DNA from: Haliclona indistincta
Lineage: Eukaryota; Porifera; Demospongiae; Haplosclerida; Chalinidae
DNA length: 64,000 bases
Assembly: GCA_964017065.1 (NCBI GenBank)
Contig: OZ024784.1
Span: 3,887,152-3,951,151 of the forward strand
Direction: 5' to 3'
This document shows, one piece after another, positions 1 through 14,007 of the stretch (the stretch's first letter is position 1; each line of letters starts with the position of its first letter). The notes beneath the pieces were generated by a model that did not search any database, was not told the origin of the DNA, and saw only the letters and a program-made list of their open reading frames with translations. Made by a program: the position numbers and the translations under genes.

Positions 1-389
1 ATCATCTTGGGGTGTTTGGCCACCCCTGAGCTCTGATCATGCAGTGTGGAACCGATTGCTGTGGTATTGTACCCAGTATGTGAGGTGTGATCCTTCTGCA
101 ACGTTGAACATTAACATTGCCCCTTCCCTCTTCTGACCCTTTCACCTCGTGTGGGAGGGCAGGGAGGAGTAGTGGGCATACTATTATATATTCCTTGTGC
201 TTCCCTGAGCCTCTAGCAGGCACTGACTGGGGAGATAAACCATGCAATAGACATCCACTATACTTGCACAGACAGAATGTGCTTGTTATACTTTTCTTTT
301 TTCCATAGTCGAACAACTTTGATGGACTCAAGTCTCTAACAGAATAATGTGTTACATTATTTTAAGCTACATTGTTTATCTGTGGAAAG
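1..389. other. Unassigned flank, 3' of GLMN
   Basis: I see no gene that I recognise here. Open frames exist on both strands (about 109 codons on minus, 63 on plus), but neither shows a known motif, convincing splice sites or a biased composition. This stretch probably holds the GLMN 3' UTR and part of a neighbouring gene outside the window. Confidence 0.4.
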
Positions 390-2874
390 TCAATTAATAT
401 TAATTTTACTGAAGTCAAATAAAAATTGAAGGTATGATATTGTGCGAGAGTCACAGAGTTCTTCCACTCTTACCAAGACACTGGTCATGATGTCTAATCG
501 GAACAAGACATTTCCCAGCATCTGCATTTTAGAGATTTAGAAAGGCTCATTACACATAATATTCACCTCTCTTTCTAGTTGAGGGGACAAATCTGGTAGT
601 TGCTTCCCTTCCACTGTCACACTGACCTCTGGGTTGGTATCTGCTGCATTAAGTTAGTTTATAGAACACATGATGAACATAGTTATGATCTTACCTGAAG
701 AATCAGTGTTGGGAGTAGCTAGCTTACTACTACAGTAATGCTGAGTAGTGGTTATAGCAGTCCTCACAGGAAACAGGAATTGATGTTTGATAGTGTCTAG
801 TTTTGCCCATACCAAAGTCTAAAAGAAGAAAAATTTTATAAGATCAGGCATATTGTGTCCATACTTTGTCCTGAGATGGTTTGTCCCTGAGCAATAAGTA
901 TCTGAGGTAATTCAGTGCTGCCATAATCCTGCAAAGCTGGATGAGTCAGGTTACACCAAGAAGTGATTTACCTGTCAAACTGCTCCATAACATCTGTTGA
1001 TGGGGAGGCAGAGAGAAATAGACTGGAGAGTGCATTAAGACTTCCACCAAGAAACTCTGATTTCTCCTCCTGTCGCTGCTTGTTTAGAGCTCTACTCACT
1101 TCTTCTTTCACAGTATGTATAAGGAAGCCTTGTAACCCTGCATGGCTGACTGACTGCAGCAGATGACGCAGAATAAGATAGCGTCCTCTCTCAGTGAATA
1201 CACCAATATAGACAGGTAACAAATGGACTGCTTTCTGACGCTGAAATTATAAGGAAATGAGGAATGAAGTATTAATTTAAAGTACTAACCAGTTTCTTTC
1301 TTGACGAGCCAACCATGACATCACAGAGTACCTGAAAGAGTAGCTCAAAACACACACGCATAGGACTCAAACATGCTAACCTTACCAGCTAGTTGAAGAT
1401 CAGTTCCATCTAGCATGGAGGGAGGCAAAGAAACAGCAGGAACCTTATTTATCAGCAGTTCTAATAGTGCCTAAGAGATGAGTGTATAGATAACGCACTA
1501 ATGAAAAACAAACCAACATACCATCCCCTTCCATAAAAGGTTGAGATTAGACCTGGGGAGAAGAAAAAATAAAGGCAAAGAGAGAGGCATGCTCACGTTG
1601 ATAGTAATGTCAGAGCATGATGAACTCCGATTAGTAGCAGATATTCTGAACTAGAATCAAATACTGGATTTAGCAAAGATCCATGTGCAAACTCTAACCT
1701 CAGTACAGCAGGGAGGTATGATCTCATACACTCTTCCACCAGAAGTTGGTGGGTGAAGATAGCAAGCCCTAGCCTGGAGAGAGAGACTGCACACAGCTAC
1801 CCATACAAAACAGACTTGTTCGCACCTTGAGGTTCATATTCCTCTTCACCTAACTCATCTTTCCTCCTTCTCTGGGATAAAGCCTCCTTCGCCCTCCACT
1901 CCAACAACTGAAGACAGCCACAATGACAGCGAACTATTTCTCTCATAATACAACCAGTGTTGTCTTCCTTTTTCATTTTATTCCTTTCTCTCGAACAGCC
2001 ACCAGTGTATTCCAGAAGGTCAAGTAGAACACTGACGCAATGTTGCTGAAGAGGAGACCAACCATACCATTCCACTCTCCCGTTTGCTTGACAAAACATC
2101 TCATGCACTTCTTGAATGAAAGGAGAAAGAAACTCTAACACGGATTTTGTAAAAGAGTCACAAGTGACTCCAGTAGTCACTATTGCATTATCTTCTTCCT
2201 CATCATCTGTAGAGTCACTAGCTTGTTCTGGTTTGGTGTTTTGTTGCTGTTTGAGTGCTGTAATGTGATGCTGAACTATACTACAAAAATCTGATAGAGA
2301 ACTGTTCACCACGATCTGTGATTTGACCTTGAGAAGAACTAAGTGCATTATGACAAATGACAAAAAAATGTTAAGTTAAAATGTTCTCACCTGACTGAAG
2401 TAATGGAAGTAGTAGAGTGAGTTTTGTAGTAGAAGAGGAGATTTGTAGTTGCTCCATGAGAACTAAACACATCTCTTTTGGAGAGCAAAGCTGTATGCAG
2501 TATGAGTACATGTGACAATGGAATGCAATACTCGCTCGTACATGGCAGATTTGAGTCATGAGAGCAAAGCATTTTGACTTTTCAGTAGTGAGATGAGGTA
2601 TGAACATTTCCAACAGCTCCCATCCTGCTTCCTTTAAAAAAACCTAACTAGATACAATAATGAACCTCTTCAACAAAATTTTGAACAGAACCTCGTACTC
2701 TGAAGCAAGAAGCTTATTGGCAATTGACTCTCCTTCATTGCTGATGCCTTCAGCAATGGCTGCCAACAGCAAACCACTGTCGTGGTGTCTGTACAACTGG
2801 AGAAGAATTTGAAGTGTTACTTGAACACAAGACAAACTCACATAATCCTCACATGGACTATTCGAAAATTCCAT
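390..2874 (-). CDS. GLMN: Glomulin homologue (multi-exon)
   Basis: Glomulin is a HEAT-like helical protein that binds the RBX1 RING and masks its E2 site, restraining cullin-RING ubiquitin ligases; that role is known from vertebrates. Here at least eight small minus-strand exons align in order with human GLMN: a first exon at 2692-2874 ending SEYE, then an exon with AGWELL and LCSPKEMCLVLM (human LCNPKELLLGL), an exon with GRYLILRHLL...GLQGFLIHTV (human GKYTLFRCLL...GVEAFIIQNI), an exon with LVWAKLDTIKHQFL, and a last exon with RLDIMTSVLVRVEEL (human FDLIESVLARVEEL). The start is the ATG at 2874; an upstream in-frame TTG is ignored. The stop is TGA at 390-392. The gene is head-to-head with RPL28 across 114 bases. 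A central exon carries an acidic DSTDDEEEDN insert. Exact middle exon joins are not all resolved. Confidence 0.88.
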
Positions 2875-2988
2875 GAGTCGACCAGTCAATTTTTTTTCAT
2901 TAAATAACGCATGCGCAATGAAACGTAAGACACGTGCTTAACCCTCTTTTCTTGTGTTGGTGAGCGCCCGAGGCCTGACTGCGTAGTA
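2875..2988. promoter_or_regulatory. Bidirectional GLMN/RPL28 promoter
   Basis: This 114-base interval separates two divergent start codons. It carries CGCATGCGCA at 2908-2917, which resembles the NRF-1 palindrome, and an E-box-like CACGTG near 2931. I see no TATA box. Shared use by both genes is inferred from the spacing. Confidence 0.6.
2942..2953 (+). promoter_or_regulatory. 5' TOP-like pyrimidine tract of RPL28
   Basis: A CCCTCTTTTCTT run lies 36-47 bases upstream of the RPL28 ATG. Ribosomal protein mRNAs typically start at a C within such a 5' terminal oligopyrimidine tract, which gives growth-dependent translation through mTOR/LARP1. The transcription start itself is inferred. Confidence 0.5.
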
Positions 2989-3573
2989 ATGTCGGCAGAG
3001 CTACAGTGGGAGTTGATCAAGAACCGATCGTGCTTCCTCGTCAAGAGGAAAGCATTGAAGGGCGTTACTTTTACCCGAGTGAGTGCATGAGTTGGGCCGG
3101 GTTAGAGACAGTATCCGTTTATCTGACATATAGGAACCAATGAACCTTACTGGTATAAATAGCTTCAAATTCAATGGATTAGTCAACCAAAAGGTAGAAA
3201 TTAACCATAAGTCTAATCATACCTAAATCCCTCTGAAATGTTTTCTCTAGGCAATTGGGGTGTTTCCTACAAAAGACAAGAAAGGTGTTTTGCTGCAGAT
3301 TCGTAGAAAGGGCAAGTCTCGTAAACCCAGCAAGATGTATTCACAGATGAAGCTCACTAATACTAATAGAAAAATCTATCGGTCAATCAGAAAGTTTCTT
3401 GGTAACCAGCAATATCGTCCTGACCTAGTTGAGGTTAGCGGTGTGTGTTGACCTAGATCTATTGGAATTTTTTGTAGCATGCTGTTCGTCGAGCAAGTGC
3501 CATTCTGAAGAAACAGAAACCTAACAAGAGGATGCAGGCTGCGGCAGCTGCAGCCGCAGCAGCGAAGAAATAG
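2989..3573 (+). CDS. RPL28: 60S ribosomal protein L28 (eL28)
   Basis: This is a component of the large cytosolic ribosomal subunit. Four exons are readable: 2989-3078 (MSAELQWELIKNRSCFLVKR), 3134-3193 (EPMNLTGINSFKFNGLVNQK), 3251-3433 (AIGVFPTKDKKGVLLQIRRK...YRPDLVE) and 3478-3573 (HAVRRASAILKKQKP, ending in an alanine run and KK). The human protein has matching SAHLQW, NSFRYNGLIHRK, GVVVVIKRRSG, KYRPDLR and RRASAILRSQKP segments. All introns are phase 0 and only 55, 57 and 44 bases long. The stop is TAG at 3571-3573. The next gene's start codon is 80 bases downstream on the same strand and no AATAAA lies between them. Confidence 0.96.
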
Positions 3574-3653
3574 ACATTGTTCATCCAGCGTTTGTGATTA
3601 TGGTTTTATCGGTTATTAATTTTGTCTGTAAAGTAGGCGGGGCTGACACGAAG

Positions 3654-4508
3654 ATGGCGCCTCTCAAGAAATACTTGCCTCGTACGATGACTGATGCGCT
3701 CGCTATGAGCCTCACATTTGTCCTCATTCCTGTGGCTTATCTTCATGGCGTGCTGTACGTGGCTCCTTCTCTCTACTCAACAGAGGAGAGCGGGTCTACA
3801 TATCAGATGCACGTGTTGGCAATGACCTATCTTCTAGCAGCGGGTGTATGGGATTTAGTAAAGACAATGGTAACAGATTCTTCTTGTGTTGGTATTACAC
3901 TACCTGATATGGCTCAACCAGGCTGGAACCACTGTCCCTACTGCAAGACGTATGTTCCTCCGAGAGCCTTTCACTGTCTCACCTGCCGCAAGTGTTCCCT
4001 GCGCAGAGACCATCACTGCTTCTTTGTAGGGAAATGCATAGGCTACAAAAATCACAAATTCTTCACTCTTTTTCTTTTTCATGTCTTCATTGCTGCTCTT
4101 TATGCTCTAATCCTCAGCTTTACGCTTGTTTTCCGAATGAGCGGTGGTTTTTCCTTCATAGTCCTTGGTGCCACCATCTTTCCCATGATTGCCTGGTTCT
4201 TTCAGCTTATTCCTGTCAATTTCATAGTAATGGTCCTCACCTCTCTGACTGTACTTGTTGTTGTTGTCAGTGGAGCCATGCTTGGTGTAACCCTTTGGCA
4301 TATCTACAATGGACAGACATTCTGGGAGGCTCAACAGAACATCCGCAGGGCACCAGGCTGGAAGAACAATGCTGAAGATGTACTTGGATCAAGGTGGTGG
4401 GTGACATGGCTGTGTCCCTTCATCCCATCTCCTCTTCCTGGTGATGGGTCACACTATCCGCCCAGGGACCATGTTAGACCAAGAGGAACAGGAAGGAGGC
4501 AATGTTGA
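3654..4508 (+). CDS. DHHC palmitoyltransferase, ZDHHC24-like
   Basis: This is a predicted multi-pass Golgi/ER protein S-acyltransferase. The CDS is intronless, 284 residues from the ATG at 3654, the same length as human ZDHHC24. The zinc-binding DHHC-CRD is clear: HCPYCKTYVPPRAFHC, then RDHHCFFVGKCIG with the catalytic DHHC at residues 119-122 (4008-4019). Hydrophobic segments lie at about residues 17-40, 55-70, 140-160 and 180-225. Two transmembrane segments before and at least two after the CRD fit the family. An in-frame ATG at 3594 would add 20 residues; I prefer 3654 because MAPLKKYLP begins the conserved-looking protein. ZDHHC22 is an alternative subfamily. Confidence 0.88.
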   Translation: MAPLKKYLPRTMTDALAMSLTFVLIPVAYLHGVLYVAPSLYSTEESGSTYQMHVLAMTYLLAAGVWDLVKTMVTDSSCVGITLPDMAQPGWNHCPYCKTYVPPRAFHCLTCRKCSLRRDHHCFFVGKCIGYKNHKFFTLFLFHVFIAALYALILSFTLVFRMSGGFSFIVLGATIFPMIAWFFQLIPVNFIVMVLTSLTVLVVVVSGAMLGVTLWHIYNGQTFWEAQQNIRRAPGWKNNAEDVLGSRWWVTWLCPFIPSPLPGDGSHYPPRDHVRPRGTGRRQC

Positions 4509-4523
4509 ACTAAGATTTCATAG

Positions 4524-4529
4524 AATAAA
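4524..4529 (+). terminator. Poly(A) signal of the DHHC gene
   Basis: AATAAA lies 16 bases after the DHHC stop codon. Cleavage 10-30 bases on would place the mRNA 3' end at about 4540-4560, inside the 3' UTR of the convergent NDOR1 gene. Confidence 0.7.
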
Positions 4530-4538
4530 AACATAATT

Positions 4539-4544
4539 TTTATT
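4539..4544 (-). terminator. Poly(A) signal of NDOR1
   Basis: TTTATT on the plus strand reads AATAAA on minus, 34 bases downstream of the NDOR1 stop. Together with the plus-strand signal at 4524 it implies that the two convergent transcripts overlap at their 3' ends. Confidence 0.6.
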
Positions 4545-4577
4545 ATAATCCAGATTATAAAGTGAATAAAATTTGCT

Positions 4578-7329
<2,752 letters not shown>

Positions 7330-9870
7330 ATGGCTAACGTCACAGAGAACCACATTCTTGACGGAGCGTGAGTAACACCACCACCCCTCTGCTAATCTAG
7401 TGTCCTTCTCCCTTCATAGCGACTCTCGCCTCTCGGAATCCACTGGCAGAGACTCGTACAGCAACGATTTAACTATATCCAGTGAAACAGATGCACCCAG
7501 TAAGTGTATACTACTGCCCTCAGTGTCAGTTGTTCATTGATCTTCTCTTGTAGGTATGTTGCACAACATGGGCAGAATGTCTCCTCATCATGGTCGACCA
7601 CTAAGAGACCAAGAAACGGTTTGAGAATACAATTGCATCTTATTGACAAACACTATGTTGTGCACTGCAGCAAATGGCTGAGCTGAAGAAGGAAAACTTT
7701 GGATTGAAGTTGAGAATCTATCATCTCGAAGAGGCATTGCAGAAAAAGGCTGGAGCTGGAAATGAAGATTGGGAGATGGTGTGTGTGTTCTCGCCACTGT
7801 TTGATAATTATAACACTTTGTATATTTCTTCCTGTCTAGAATATTGAACTCAATGTGCAATTAGAGCAGACGAAGAAAGAAGTGGAGGATAAAAATGAAC
7901 TATTAAAACAGGCAAAGTAAGAGAGAGGGTGGAAAGAAGTGAATGAGTATAACGCATCATTGCTTTCTCAGAGCTGCTATTGACACAATAGAAACCCAGC
8001 ATCAAGCCGAGATAGATGAGGTATAATGATGGTGACCAAATCGACAATGACATTTTATAACTATATTACACAGCTTAATAACGAGTTAAAGAGTCTGAGA
8101 AAAGCTGTCCAAGAGATGCCACGGTTACAAGAAGCACTTAGAACAGCTCAGGAGGTATGACAGTGTGGGTACATTGGGTCATGTTGCATTTTCCTGTGAT
8201 AGGATGCTGAGCTATTGAGAAAAGAAGCTGCAGAGGCTAGACAAAATGCTGTGAGTATCTCTAGCAACTTATACACACTGCTCATGTCTGTCTGTCTGTA
8301 AAGCTTGATGCACAAATGGCAGCAGATGAACTGAAAAGGCGTAATCAAGAGATGCAGACTGACATGGACCAGCTAGTGAGCCCATCACGTCATCATGTGA
8401 TCATTGTCATCGTGTTTTGTCTCAGAGAGCTGAGAATGAGAATCTGAAGAGACACAATGCACCACCAGCTATGGTGAGCTAACCCAGATAATACAAGAGT
8501 GGTTTTGAGTCGGTATTACTATATTTTTTTAGACTCCAACTCATAGCGTTGGTGTGCAGTCGGACACCAGTTTCCAAAAGGTACTGGTATTAAACTCATT
8601 AACACTTACTTGATTCTGTCTGTCTGTGTTAGATTCAGTTGCTTGAAGACCAGCTGAGAGAAAGAGAGAAGGAATTGGAGGAGTTGAGGAATGCCTGTAC
8701 AGCTAAAGATCAACGAATTCACGTAAGACACTCTCATATCAAACGTTGGTATTGAAAATTGTTTATTATTTCTCAGTTTTGGGTTCAATTTGTGTAATGT
8801 AGAACATGTAACTTTATTGTTTAGCATTACCTTGTGACCTTGTCACATGGTTTGTTGGGTCAGCTTAGTTTATTGTTGTTGCTTTAGGAACTAGAGCTTG
8901 AGAATCTACGAACCACTAACAAAATGGCTGCAGCAGCTAGCGAACATGCAGCCAAGATGCAAGAATTGACAGAGGAGATCAATAAACTCAAGGTACAGAG
9001 GATCTCCTTTCATTATTCATCTCTTTCTCACAGAGTCAGCTGTTTAGCAAAGAGGAGGAACTCAGGCGGATGGAGAGTGAGAAACAGGAGCTATTACGCC
9101 AGCTACAGGAGGCACGTCGACTATTAACAGAGGCGCAAGAGGAACTGGAGAGTTTGAGAAGGAAAGTGACGGCTCAACGGTTAGAATTAGAAGAAAAAGA
9201 TCGCTTGATTGAGGTATGATTGCTTGCCAAAACTGCTATACATGAAAATTTAAAAAAATCACTATTTTATTAATACGTAAATTGTTTGTCTGTCTTGCAG
9301 GAGCTTCGTAGGAGAGTGAGGGAACAAGAGAGAGAGTTGGAAAGACTTCGCGATGACCTCAGCCAATTGCAGCATGAGTTGAATAGACTAAGGGACGCAA
9401 TAAGGGAGAGAGACAGAATCATTGAGGTAGATGTGATATTTGGTATGGATACACATCGTGGGTATTGCTATTATTAGGACCTGAGGAGACAGCTGAGAGA
9501 GAAAGAGGCTGAGGTTAGTGTGTGAGGGATGAAGTGTGTCACTGGGATTACCGTCTTACAGCTTGCTCAGCGAGAGAGAGACTTGGCAGGAGCACGCGTG
9601 GGGTCACATACCACCAGTGCTGAAGTACAGACTGTAAGCGTCAAATAATGTGTTACCTCTCACTCTTTCTCTCTATTAGTTACTGAAGGACATACAAATA
9701 CTACGTGAGCAGCTTCGTCAGGAGACTCAACAGAGAGTGAGTGATGTTACCACAGTTGTTACTGTGACTCTACCTCTTTATAATAGGAACAAGCTCAAAC
9801 AGATGCTTTGAACAAGGAGGCATTCATCCAACAACTGAAGGCAAAGATTGTTGAACTAGAGAACAAATAC

Positions 9871-9951
<81 letters not shown>

Positions 9952-12900
9952 ATTGTTTGTTGACGGACATTATTAGTAGCTATGAGTGAAATTTTCATGT
10001 TCTGAATTGTTTTATTATGATAGGATGCTGAAGAGAGAATACTGCAAATGACTACTGCACATGCTGCTGAAATAGTAAGAGAATGACATGTACTGCTCAA
10101 TGGTGGTGTGATATCATGATCACAGGGTGTTATGCGAGCTAGTCTAGATGATCTTGATCGTAAGCTCAAGCATCAAGAAGGTATTCACAGAGATCAGCTC
10201 ATGATACACTATTTACTGCACACACACACACACACAGCTGTAGTACAGTCTTTACGAACTCATGTTGGGCAACTGACTGGAGAGAACGAAGCTCTCCGGG
10301 AGGAAGTTGAGATGCTGAGGAGAGAGGTAAGTGTGACTTCATAAAATGATAGCTGCTTACTTTGTGTGCACAGAATGAGGCTCTGCGTGCTCGTGTGGCT
10401 CAGCTGGAAATGGAAAAGAGAGAGAAGGAAAGACTATTGGACCAGTCTGAGTAAGTATCCTGTGTGTTTGTATAATACTATACACATGTGCTCATCTATG
10501 GATAGTAATGATTATTTGTGCACCTGTAGGCGACATATAGCCAGCTTACAGCGTGCTCTAGAGGAGCTGAGAGAGGCCCAACCTCATGGAGACGCTAGTG
10601 CTAAAGCTAAACTGGTACAACACTATTGTTGAGTCACACTCCTCGTCTATTCTCTGATGCAGGCTCAGCTGCAAGCTAAGATAGCGTCACTAGAGCATGG
10701 TATTGATACTAGAGACAGTGAGATAGCTAGTCTGAGGCAAGCTGTCATCACCAAGGACAAGATCATCAAGGTATAGCTGCCATTAGTATATATACCTGGA
10801 GCTGTTGATGTGTTGTCAGGAGTTACAACAAGAGCTGAGAAAGATAAAGGATTTGAACAAAGAGTTGCGAGCCAGAATGGCAGGATTGACTGCTCAGAAA
10901 GAAGAGCTAGAGGCTACCTTACTAAAGCTGGCGAAAGAGCTGCAAGCTGCTAGAGAAAACTCAACAACAAATGCCTCAGCCTATGAACAGGCTAGGCAAG
11001 CAGTTGAGCGGCTACAAGAGGAGGTAAGGAGACTTCAACAGCAAGTAGAGGAGCTGAGCAGATCCCCTAAGAAGACTTCAATCAGTGTCGAGACCACACC
11101 CACCAAACAAGGAGCAAGCCCAGTGAGTGTGTGAACAGCTTATTTTCAAGTCCAGTTTGCTCTGGGTTCAGCCTATCAACAGCTACATGTACTAATTTGA
11201 AATGAAGTCCTATGCTAGTTGCTTCTAACCACAACTAATCATGATTGACCTCTGTAGGGTTCTTCCTCCACCACCATGATATTTGGCAGTATGTCTGAGA
11301 ATCTTCTCATACTAATACTACAGAAGCTGCAGGAGCTCTATGCTGAGGTTATAGCTGGTAGAGCGGACAGCAAGCACGCTAGCGGGTGAGTGGATCACTC
11401 CCTACTACTATCACCATTACTACTATTCTCCAGATCACTCTCCTCAAAACTGGAGGAGCTGAAAAAACTCCAGAAGCAAATTGAGTCAATTTTAAATCGA
11501 CGTAGGAAGGGGCATCCAGATGACCAACCAGACGCAGCAGCTGCTGACCTGGACGGCTCTTTGAGAAAGCTAGAGGAACTTCACCAAGTCAATGAGCAGT
11601 TGCTGCATCAACTGGAAGGAGAAGAGGCTAGAGAGAGAGATGTGACATCGTTACGAGTTCAGCTAGAGCAATCTCGTGCTAGAGTTGCTGAGCTTGAACG
11701 AAGACTAAAGGAGAACTCTCGATTGAGGGCAGAACTTGATGAAGTGCGTGAACGTGCAGAGTTACTGCAGAATCATCTCAATACGGAACGTGAGGACAAC
11801 AGTCGATTGAGAGCTCAGTTAAGTGAACTACAACTACACAATCTCCGCCAGTCACAGAGAGATTCTGGCGAGGCATCCTCCATGCCTGATCTTAATGCTG
11901 AGCTTCCTCATGAGTCATGGACTGCCTCTAGCTTCTCTATCGGTGATCATCCTGAACTAAGTGAGTTGATCAGTAAGCACAGAGAGGTCACACGACTAAA
12001 CAGAGAGCTACAACGACGCTGTGAGGAACAGCTGAGAGGAGATAAGAGACAGAGACCAGCTAGTGCTGGCCAGAGTACTAGCTACTGGCAGACACGATTT
12101 AAACAACAGGAACAAGCTCTGAGAGCTGAGATGAAGCAAAGAGAGAGTACCCTTCGTGCCCAGCTGAGGGAACTAGAGGAGAGATTGGAAGGGGGTGAGG
12201 GAATGACAAGGAAGCTGTCAGCTCTGCAGCAACAGTTAAAGCTCAGTGAAGAAGGAAGAGAGAGAATGAGAGAACAGCTGGCTAGTGCACTGAGTGATTC
12301 TCGTGTCAAGGATGAAGAGATTCGCAAGTGAGTCTCTATAGCATGCTGGTTCAGTCTCACAGTGTCTTTGTTAACATTCCAGTCTGAAAACCAGTCTGGC
12401 TGCGTCCCAACAGAAGTTGAAGGTATTGGAGCGTAGACTTGATCAAGTGTTGACCGAGAAGAATGCTAAGATAAGAACTCTGGAGTCTCGAATGAAGAGC
12501 ACTGAATCACTATCTGAAGTAAGCATGCACTCTCTCTAGTAGTGTCTTATAATACTAATGCTTATTCTTTAGGATGACTCACTCAAGAGACAGTGAGTTA
12601 TTGTTAACAATCATTGCTATAATACCCTGCCACTACAGGAATGCTGCTCTCAGCAGTAAGCTAGCTAACTATCAAGAACAGGTAGCCATGCTCAACAAGG
12701 AGCTAGAGCTGTATCAGAAACTCCTCCATGAGTCCTACCAGGTGAGTGGATCATCTGGCCAGGGAGGAGAAGGACTTGGAAACACCACTGAAAAAGTGCT
12801 GCAGTTGTTGGAGGACATTCGGCGTCTTCGGCGTCAGCTTGATCAGAGTATTCGCAGGAACTCAGCATTGTCAGAGACTCTTGATATACCAGTATCTGAT

Positions 12901-13660
12901 AGTAGCACATCTCCTAGGAGGGTGAGGAGTGTACTTACATGCATTCCACACATATCAACAACAATCCTGACAGTGTAAGCAAACACTGTTCCTTCAATGC
13001 AGGTTACTGTTGCTGGTAGTAGCAGAGTGAAGAGTGATGCTTCGCTAAACCTGTCTACTCATGATATTCGCACTACTCCTCACCTAGCCTCCTCCACTCC
13101 CTACGTTCCTCGCTCACACACTCGTAGTCAAGGAACAGCTACTCTGCTTGAGGAGAGGCTTCGTCATGTGCTCAGCTCGTCTTCTTTCAAGGTGTGTCAA
13201 TGTTCTACACAAGCTGTTTATAGTGTTGTCACTCCCAGGGCATTGATCGAGACTTCCTCCAAGAATTGTTGCTGTACTTGGAACAGCAGCGCCGACAGCT
13301 TGACGATAGCAAAGAGTTGTTGGAGAGACTGGGTCAAGACATACCTTCAGTGTCTCATATATCAGTGAGCCATCATCAGAGTGGGTCACAGTCTACACAT
13401 CAGGTGTGAATAGCTTGTAGAGACTGGAGTTGTACTTTCACATTGTTGTCTAGATGAATGAACCTGAGAGAAGCTCATCACGTGCATCATCAGTCGACCT
13501 GTCTTCTCTTCATGATCAATGTAAGCCCTTCTTTCCTCTCCTTGTTCTTATACTGCTCTATTTCCTCATAGTACGACGTACACATGCTGCTGTGCGGCAG
13601 TCTAAGAGTCTACTCAAGAACTCATCACCTCGTCGCCATCAACAACCACCTCAGAACTAG
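7330..13660 (+). CDS. CDK5RAP2: CDK5RAP2/centrosomin-like CM1 coiled-coil protein
   Basis: This is a large centrosomal scaffold that recruits and activates gamma-tubulin ring complexes; the role is known for the CDK5RAP2/myomegalin/centrosomin family. Early exons give MANVTENHILDG, then a serine-rich stretch. The exon at 7671-7778 encodes the CM1 (gamma-TuNA) motif, LKKENFGLKLRIYHLEEAL, at about residues 65-84. The rest is nearly continuous heptad-rich coiled coil in more than 25 exons, the largest at about 11434-12328. A later exon reads FLQELLLYLEQQRRQLDD, and the last is basic and ends HQQPPQN. The CM1 motif supports family membership strongly. Orthology to CDK5RAP2 rather than PDE4DIP cannot be separated, since vertebrates duplicated this gene. 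A (TG)n tract begins at one splice donor. Confidence 0.87.
9874..9949 (+). repeat. (TG)n microsatellite, about 38 units
   Basis: This is an uninterrupted TG run in an intron of the CDK5RAP2-like gene. It begins at the exon junction (AATACAGG then GTGTGTG), so the repeat itself supplies the 5' splice site. Confidence 0.95.
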
Positions 13661-13679
13661 CTCGTGCACTGGTAGTATT

Positions 13680-13685
13680 AATAAA
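13680..13685 (+). terminator. Poly(A) signal of the CDK5RAP2-like gene
   Basis: AATAAA occurs 20 bases after the stop codon, the usual spacing for the short 3' UTRs in this window. Confidence 0.65.
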
Positions 13686-14007
13686 TTGTACATAGTGTAG
13701 TATTCAATGAAATGTGTATACTTTTCACTTTTTACTTTGTATATACACTACTTGTGTTATAATTCAACCAATTTTCAGTCACTCACTCAACTGGTTCCTT
13801 CTCTTTTATGAAACTGACACCGATTTTTTATCATTTGTAGTGAAGGGTTTAGTTCTAGCTTTGACAGAAATCATAATTATTATACTGATGATAGATAAAA
13901 TAAAATGAATTGAAATTCAATATGTTTGGAGTCATTGATACATTTTTTACATACTCAACTAACTATACAACAAACGGAAAGTGTGATGAAGTGATTGGAG
14001 GGTGTGG

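Noticed and set aside
2..331. 109-codon open frame on minus at the window edge
   Set aside because: No motif, no convincing splice sites, cysteine/proline mix looks like chance; left as unassigned flank.
9795..10169. 124-codon minus frame opposite the CDK5RAP2-like exons
   Set aside because: It is opened by the (TG)n repeat (poly Thr-His) and lies antisense to real exons.
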